Part shown: positions 6,490-9,733 of the stretch, piece after piece
How positions within the stretch are numbered: position 1 is the stretch's first letter
How the letters are laid out: every line of letters starts with the position of its first letter
NCBI GenBank assembly: GCA_030612225.1
Contig: JAUWOH010000097.1
Location: forward strand, 1-9,733
Source: Desulfobacteraceae bacterium
GTDB taxonomy: Bacteria > Desulfobacterota > Desulfobacteria > Desulfobacterales > JAUWMJ01
DNA length: 9,733 nt
Direction: 5' to 3'
Translations under genes and position numbers: made by a program
Notes under the pieces: model-generated
Database searches by the model: none
Told to the model about the DNA's origin: nothing
Seen by the model: the letters and a program-made list of their open reading frames with translations, nothing else

Positions 6490-6547
6490 TTGACAATAAA
6501 ATAAAATATGGTATTTTTTGTTAATTCATTAGTTCATAATAATGAAC
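6490..6547 (+). promoter_or_regulatory. Promoter and operator of the AOR operon
   Basis: TTGACA (6490-6495), a 16-bp spacer and TATTTT (6512-6517) with an upstream TGG (extended -10) are followed after 14 bp by GTTCATAATAATGAAC (6532-6547). Spacing and dyad are identical to the promoter at 4718-4775, while the bases between differ. The leader to the ATG at 6581 is about 55 nt. Co-regulation with the membrane Fe-S gene is strongly suggested, with the local IclR protein as the likely binder. Confidence 0.78.
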
Positions 6548-6580
6548 CTTATTCTATCTGGAAATAGAAAGGAGAACATC

Positions 6581-6841
6581 ATGGCAATAGACACAGAAAA
6601 GTTGTCGGGAGCCGAAACCCTGCGTAAGACCAGAACGTATGGTAAGGTCAGGTGCCATAATCCGAGTTGTATGGAAAGGCTTGTGCCTGCTCCTGGGGCT
6701 GAACATGTAAAATGCCCCACCTGCGGGTTGGAGTTCAGATTATTCTGGATCAATCCCAATTTGCCCAGAATCAGGGGCCCTGTCTGGGATGTAAACCGAA
6801 AAATAGCCAAAGAAGCATTAGCAAAAAAGGAGGGAAAGTAA
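6581..6841 (+). CDS. Small four-cysteine (zinc-ribbon/rubredoxin-like) protein of the AOR operon
   Basis: This 86-residue cytoplasmic protein starts at the ATG at 6581, which has AAAGGAGA six bases upstream. An in-frame ATG at 6542 overlaps the operator, lacks a ribosome site and is rejected. Four cysteines, C25-X4-C30 and C45-X2-C48 (CHNPSC, CPTC), look like a metal knuckle pair for Zn or Fe. The C-terminal part is conserved-looking (FWINPNLPRIRGPVWDVNR), ending in a charged helix. The gene is first in the operon, and only one base separates its stop from the AOR start, so translation is tightly coupled. A subunit or maturation factor for the AOR enzyme is inferred. I do not recognise the family by name. 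Confidence 0.82.
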   Translation: MAIDTEKLSGAETLRKTRTYGKVRCHNPSCMERLVPAPGAEHVKCPTCGLEFRLFWINPNLPRIRGPVWDVNRKIAKEALAKKEGK

Positions 6842-6842
6842 T

Positions 6843-8783
6843 ATGGCATTAAACAGAAAGATAGCATATATTGATCTCTCCACAGGAAAGATTGAAACAA
6901 AGCCTATCCCGCTTGAAGTAAGAAAAAAATTCTTAGGCGGAAGAGGGCTTGATGCGTATTTGTTGTATAATCATACAAAGAAAGGCTGTGACCCGCTTGG
7001 TCCGGATAATACGCTCATGATAAGCGGTGGAATCCTGACTGCAACATGCGCTTCAGCAACTGCCAGAACTCATGTTATGGCAAAGTCCCCGCTTACCGGA
7101 CTTCTCGGAAGCGCCAACATGGGAGGGTTCTTTGCTCCAGAACTAGCATGGGCCGGCTTTCACCATCTTGTTATAAAGGGAAAGGCTGAAAAACCCGTTT
7201 ATATCTGGATTCACAACGGCGAAATAGAAATAAGAGATGCCGCAAACCTGTGGGGTAAAACCACAACCGAAACACAGTGGGCAATAAGAGAAGAGCTTGG
7301 CGACGAAGATATTAAAAGTGCCGTCATAGGCCCTGCTGGTGAAAATCTTGTAGTGTTTGCCAATGTTATGACAGGCATTAAAAATGCTGCAGGCAGATCC
7401 GGCATGGGAGCCGTTATGGGTTCTAAAAACCTCAAGGCAGTGGCTGTCAGGGGGACTATGGATATAAATATAGCCTATCCCAAAGATGCCATAGAGTATA
7501 ACAAACGATTTATTGAACAGATCACAAGTGCAAAGGTAAATCAAACTCAGGGAGCACTTGGAACTCCTTTCATCTGGGGAGCAACAAATTCCTGGGGCGG
7601 AATACGAACCCGAAATTTTCAGTATAACCAATGTGAAAATGCCGATGATATAGAACCCGAGCGTATTGATGAAATTTGCGAGGAAACCATGGGGCCGTAT
7701 CATATGACCGGTTGCTTCGGTTGCCAGGTCCATTGTCGTGCCCAGTACAAAATCCCATCAGGTCCTTATGCAGGAAAATACGATGAAGGGCCCGAATACA
7801 CATCACAAGGTGCTTTTGGCGGAGAACCGGATTGTAAAAGTGCAGTGACGGTTTTAGTTGGTAACCACCTTGTGGATCAGTATGGAATGGATAACCTGGA
7901 AACAGGAAGCCTTATTTCCTGGGCAATGGAGCTTTATGAACTCGGAATTATTACAAGCAAGGAAACAGACGGTCTTGATTTGAAATTCGGAAATGACGAA
8001 GCACTTCTCGAGATGATTGACCGAATCTGTTATAGAAAGGGGTATCTGGGTGATACACTGGCAGACGGAGGAATACCGGCATCTGAAAAGATAGGAAAAA
8101 AATCATTCGACTATCTTATCCAGGTTAAGGGCATGAGCAACCTCCACTCCGACGAAAGAGCGACTCCGGCACTGGCACTTAATATCGCAACAGGTTCCAG
8201 GGGTTCCGACCACTTAAGGAGCCGTCCGGCTATAGACCTTTATCATCTTCCTGAAAAAGTCTTAAGGAAGATATACAGCAATCCCGTACCTTACGACGGA
8301 CCTCTCAGCTCTGAGCATACTTCATATGTGGGTAAGCCATGGATGGTATTCTGGCAGGAGAACTGTTACATGGGCGTTGACTGCCTTGGAATCTGCAAAT
8401 ACCACACTACTTTCCTTGGTGCTACCCTTCCCAATTTCGAGGACTGGCCCAAGGTGCTTTTTTATAATACCGGCCTGGAGATGACTCCTAAAGAAATCTG
8501 GGATGTTGCTGAAAGATGCTACAATATAGAAAGACTGTTCAATTTGAGAGAAGGATTAACAAGAGACGATCTCAAAAAAGGCGATACACTGAATCACCGC
8601 TATTTTGACGAACCTTGCAGACGTGGTGCCCCGGACGTTATTGGTTCAACAATTGATAGAAAAAAGTTTAAAAAGATGATTGACGAATACTATGAGCACC
8701 ATGGCTGGGATGAAAACGGTGTTGCTACAAAAGAGACGTTAAAAAGGCTCGGTCTGGATAAGGAACCGTCCCATCTTGTCTAA
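6843..8783 (+). CDS. Tungsten/molybdenum aldehyde:ferredoxin oxidoreductase family enzyme (AOR/BamB-like)
   Basis: The 646-residue protein matches the AOR family in length and motifs. These enzymes hold a W- (or Mo-) bis-pyranopterin and one [4Fe-4S] cluster. Visible are the N-terminal pterin-domain segments FLGGRGLDAYLLY (30-42) and ANMGGFFAPELAWAGF (91-106). Cluster ligands are C291/C294/C298 with C518 as the fourth. The two pterin-binding motifs are D346-X2-G-M-D351 and D513-X2-G-I-C518. GPEY with E318 and RGSDH with H457 correspond to the conserved acid and His near the metal. Pyrococcus AOR oxidises aldehydes to acids, while BamB in class II benzoyl-CoA reductase reduces the aromatic ring. 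The C-terminus (GWDENGVATKETLKRLGL) and the adjacent polyferredoxin recall BamBC and YdhV/YdhY, but no other bam genes are present. Ribosome site AAGGAGGG lies at 6827-6834. Family is certain, substrate is not. Confidence 0.95.
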   Translation: MALNRKIAYIDLSTGKIETKPIPLEVRKKFLGGRGLDAYLLYNHTKKGCDPLGPDNTLMISGGILTATCASATARTHVMAKSPLTGLLGSANMGGFFAPELAWAGFHHLVIKGKAEKPVYIWIHNGEIEIRDAANLWGKTTTETQWAIREELGDEDIKSAVIGPAGENLVVFANVMTGIKNAAGRSGMGAVMGSKNLKAVAVRGTMDINIAYPKDAIEYNKRFIEQITSAKVNQTQGALGTPFIWGATNSWGGIRTRNFQYNQCENADDIEPERIDEICEETMGPYHMTGCFGCQVHCRAQYKIPSGPYAGKYDEGPEYTSQGAFGGEPDCKSAVTVLVGNHLVDQYGMDNLETGSLISWAMELYELGIITSKETDGLDLKFGNDEALLEMIDRICYRKGYLGDTLADGGIPASEKIGKKSFDYLIQVKGMSNLHSDERATPALALNIATGSRGSDHLRSRPAIDLYHLPEKVLRKIYSNPVPYDGPLSSEHTSYVGKPWMVFWQENCYMGVDCLGICKYHTTFLGATLPNFEDWPKVLFYNTGLEMTPKEIWDVAERCYNIERLFNLREGLTRDDLKKGDTLNHRYFDEPCRRGAPDVIGSTIDRKKFKKMIDEYYEHHGWDENGVATKETLKRLGLDKEPSHLV

Positions 8784-8803
8784 TATTAAAGAGGAGAAAA
8801 TCA

Positions 8804-9301
8804 ATGGCTAAAGTCTTAAAAATAGATTACCAGAAATGCACCGGCTGCCGTCTATGCGAGCTTATATGTGCTGTAGTACATGATGGTATTTCCAACCCTG
8901 CCCGAAGCAGTATCAAAGTGATGAAATGGGAGTCGGAAGGACTTTATATTCCCATGTCGTGCCAGCAATGCGAAGATGCCCCGTGCATGATTGCATGCCC
9001 GGTAAAGGCTATCTCCCATGATGAGGCCATGAATCGGGTAATGGTTGATTATGATATATGCATCGGCTGCCGTACATGTGTGTCGGTCTGTCCTTTCGGT
9101 GCCATGAATTTCAATGTCATAGATAAAAAGGTTTTCAAGTGTGATCTCTGTGATGGCGATCCACAGTGTGTCCGATTCTGTGATATCAAGGCAATAGAAT
9201 ATGTTGAGGCAGACCGTGTGAGCATATCCAGAAAGAGAGATGCTGCAGAAAGATTATCCGCTGCGCAAAAGGAGTCGGCAGCACTGCAAGCGACAGTATA
9301 A
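8804..9301 (+). CDS. Four-cluster polyferredoxin, BamC/YdhY/HycB-like electron-transfer subunit
   Basis: This 165-residue cytoplasmic protein has sixteen cysteines in four groups: C12/C15/C18/C22, C53/C56/C61/C65, C86/C89/C92/C96 and C113/C116/C122/C126. That is enough for four [4Fe-4S] clusters in the arrangement of DMSO-reductase-type and HycB-type beta subunits. The last 25 residues form a charged, Ala-rich helix without cysteines. It starts 20 bp after the AOR stop with GAGGAG eight bases upstream of the ATG, so it is in the same operon. It most likely accepts or donates electrons for the AOR-family enzyme and connects it to the membrane Fe-S protein encoded at 4804. Assignment as an electron-transfer subunit is firm. 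The partner is inferred from gene order. Confidence 0.93.
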   Translation: MAKVLKIDYQKCTGCRLCELICAVVHDGISNPARSSIKVMKWESEGLYIPMSCQQCEDAPCMIACPVKAISHDEAMNRVMVDYDICIGCRTCVSVCPFGAMNFNVIDKKVFKCDLCDGDPQCVRFCDIKAIEYVEADRVSISRKRDAAERLSAAQKESAALQATV

Positions 9302-9488
9302 AGATAAACGTACCCGGTTACGGCTTGAAACTTCTTGGAGCGTAGCGTAGATCCCGTTTTTAACGAAAGGAAAGCGGGGAAATTGGAAAGTAGAAAATCG
9401 GGAGACATGACCCAGGCTTCGCCTTTGGCTGCGCCGGGCAAAAGGCCAAATTTCTAATTTCAACATTCTGTGAACGCGTGCAGATAAA

Positions 9489-9528
9489 CAGGGTTTCATG
9501 CTTCATGCCTGGAACCCTGATCTTTTTC
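9489..9528 (+). terminator. Possible terminator of the AOR operon
   Basis: CAGGGTT (9489-9495) and AACCCTG (9513-9519) form a perfect 7-bp stem around a 17-nt loop and are followed by ATCTTTTTC. The loop is large and the site is about 190 bp past the last stop codon, so confidence is limited. Confidence 0.35.
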
Positions 9529-9625
9529 AAAACTTGATGGCGTCGTAGAAAGTCCAAACCACTGCGCCTTTTTATCCTCCTGATTTTTAGCGGGTATATA
9601 TGGTCCGCCTGCAGCGGATTACTTA

Positions 9626-9682
9626 GCACCCCAAGGGCATTTCCTGCGGGCACCAGCGATAACACTTTTTGCGAGCCCTTAG
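9626..9682. repeat. Second copy of the MITE-like repeat end
   Basis: GCACCCCAAGGGCATTT (9626-9642) matches GCACCCTAAGGGCATTT at 4373-4389 with one difference. The complement of 9664-9682, CTAAGGGCTCGCAAAAAGT, matches the end CTTAGGGCTCGG-TAAAAAGT at 4339-4358. The relative orientation of the two blocks differs from the first copy, so this may be a rearranged or partial element. Confidence 0.5.
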
Positions 9683-9733
9683 TCCCCTACAGCATTCTTT
9701 TACATCTACCTATCCTCCTAATTAACCATCGTT

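Larger units (their letters stand above)
5827..6580. other. Repeat-rich spacer and leader region upstream of the AOR operon
   Basis: There is no gene in these 754 bp. Just after the stop at 5826 a weak stem (AATGG 5827-5831, CCATT 5839-5843) precedes an AT-rich stretch with TTTTT and might terminate the membrane Fe-S transcript. Then come 14-bp tandem units (5878-5926), a 228-bp inverted-repeat element (5973-6200), an inverted pair of the 14-bp motif (6235-6282), an isolated GTTC-N8-GAAC dyad (6367-6382), a 10-bp palindrome ACAGCGCTGT (6462-6471), and the AOR-operon promoter (6490-6547). Confidence 0.6.
9302..9733. other. Non-coding region with dispersed repeat sequences downstream of the AOR operon
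   Basis: No gene is seen. It holds a possible terminator hairpin (9489-9528), a small stem TCCGC-CTGCA-GCGGA (9604-9618), and a repeat-family copy (9626-9682). At 9538-9556 is a motif whose complement, ACTTTCTACGACGCCATC, resembles ACTTTTTACGAGTTCACC next to the MITE-like element at 4337-4568. A minus-strand AGGAGG (9714-9719) precedes ATG-TAA and opens no reading frame. Minus-strand frames across 9049-9665 look like shadows or repeat-derived sequence. Confidence 0.55.

Noticed and set aside
6542..6580. Upstream in-frame ATG extending the 86-aa protein to 99 residues
   Set aside because: It lies within the operator dyad, has no ribosome site, and the ATG at 6581 has a good one.
7143..7806. 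Minus-strand frames inside the AOR gene
   Set aside because: They are shadows of a plus-strand gene with complete family motifs.
6843..9301. Naming the operon bamBC of class II benzoyl-CoA reductase
   Set aside because: Family resemblance is real, but no other bam genes are present and the AOR family is functionally diverse, so the symbol is withheld.
9049..9665. Overlapping minus-strand frames at the right end
   Set aside because: They partly overlap the polyferredoxin antisense and otherwise cross repeat sequence. No motifs or ribosome sites were found.

Overview
The window reads as chromosome of an anaerobic, AT-leaning bacterium, most likely a sulfate reducer or syntroph of the Desulfobacterota. 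This is an inference. It rests on a tungsten/molybdenum aldehyde oxidoreductase (AOR/BamB-like) with a four-cluster ferredoxin, a NarI/DsrM-type membrane electron-transfer protein, an EutA-type ATPase, and short dispersed palindromic repeats of a kind I associate with that group.

Layout: 1-1695 is a minus-strand pair. It comprises a secreted von Willebrand A protein cut off by the left edge and, upstream of it, a four-helix membrane protein with coiled coils. 1696-2091 is non-coding. 2092-4312 is a minus-strand two-gene operon, eutA-like then an IclR-family regulator, overlapping by 8 bp. 4313-4803 is a divergent intergenic region with two promoters and a 232-bp MITE-like element. 4804-5826 (+) encodes a membrane protein with two ferredoxin-type clusters. 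5827-6580 is a repeat-rich spacer. 6581-9301 (+) is an operon of an 86-aa four-Cys protein, the AOR-family enzyme and the polyferredoxin. 9302-9733 has no gene but carries a second copy of the repeat family.

The strongest signal is regulatory. Three promoters (eutA-iclR, the membrane Fe-S gene, and the AOR operon) share one architecture to the base: -35, 16 bp, -10, 14 bp, then a 16-bp dyad GTTC-N8-GAAC. The dyad copies at 4760-4775 and 6532-6547 are identical. The copy at 4585-4600 faces the eutA-iclR operon. A fourth, isolated dyad lies at 6367-6382. The only DNA-binding regulator seen here is the IclR protein, and the site is of the size and symmetry that family uses, so I infer an autoregulated local regulon.

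Working model (inference): AOR plus polyferredoxin oxidise an aldehyde, or carry out a BamBC-like step. Electrons pass to the NarI-like Fe-S membrane protein and the quinone pool. The EutA-like ATPase reactivates an adenosylcobalamin lyase that is not encoded in this window. Ethanolamine ammonia-lyase makes acetaldehyde, which would explain the pairing, but the substrate cannot be read from the sequence.
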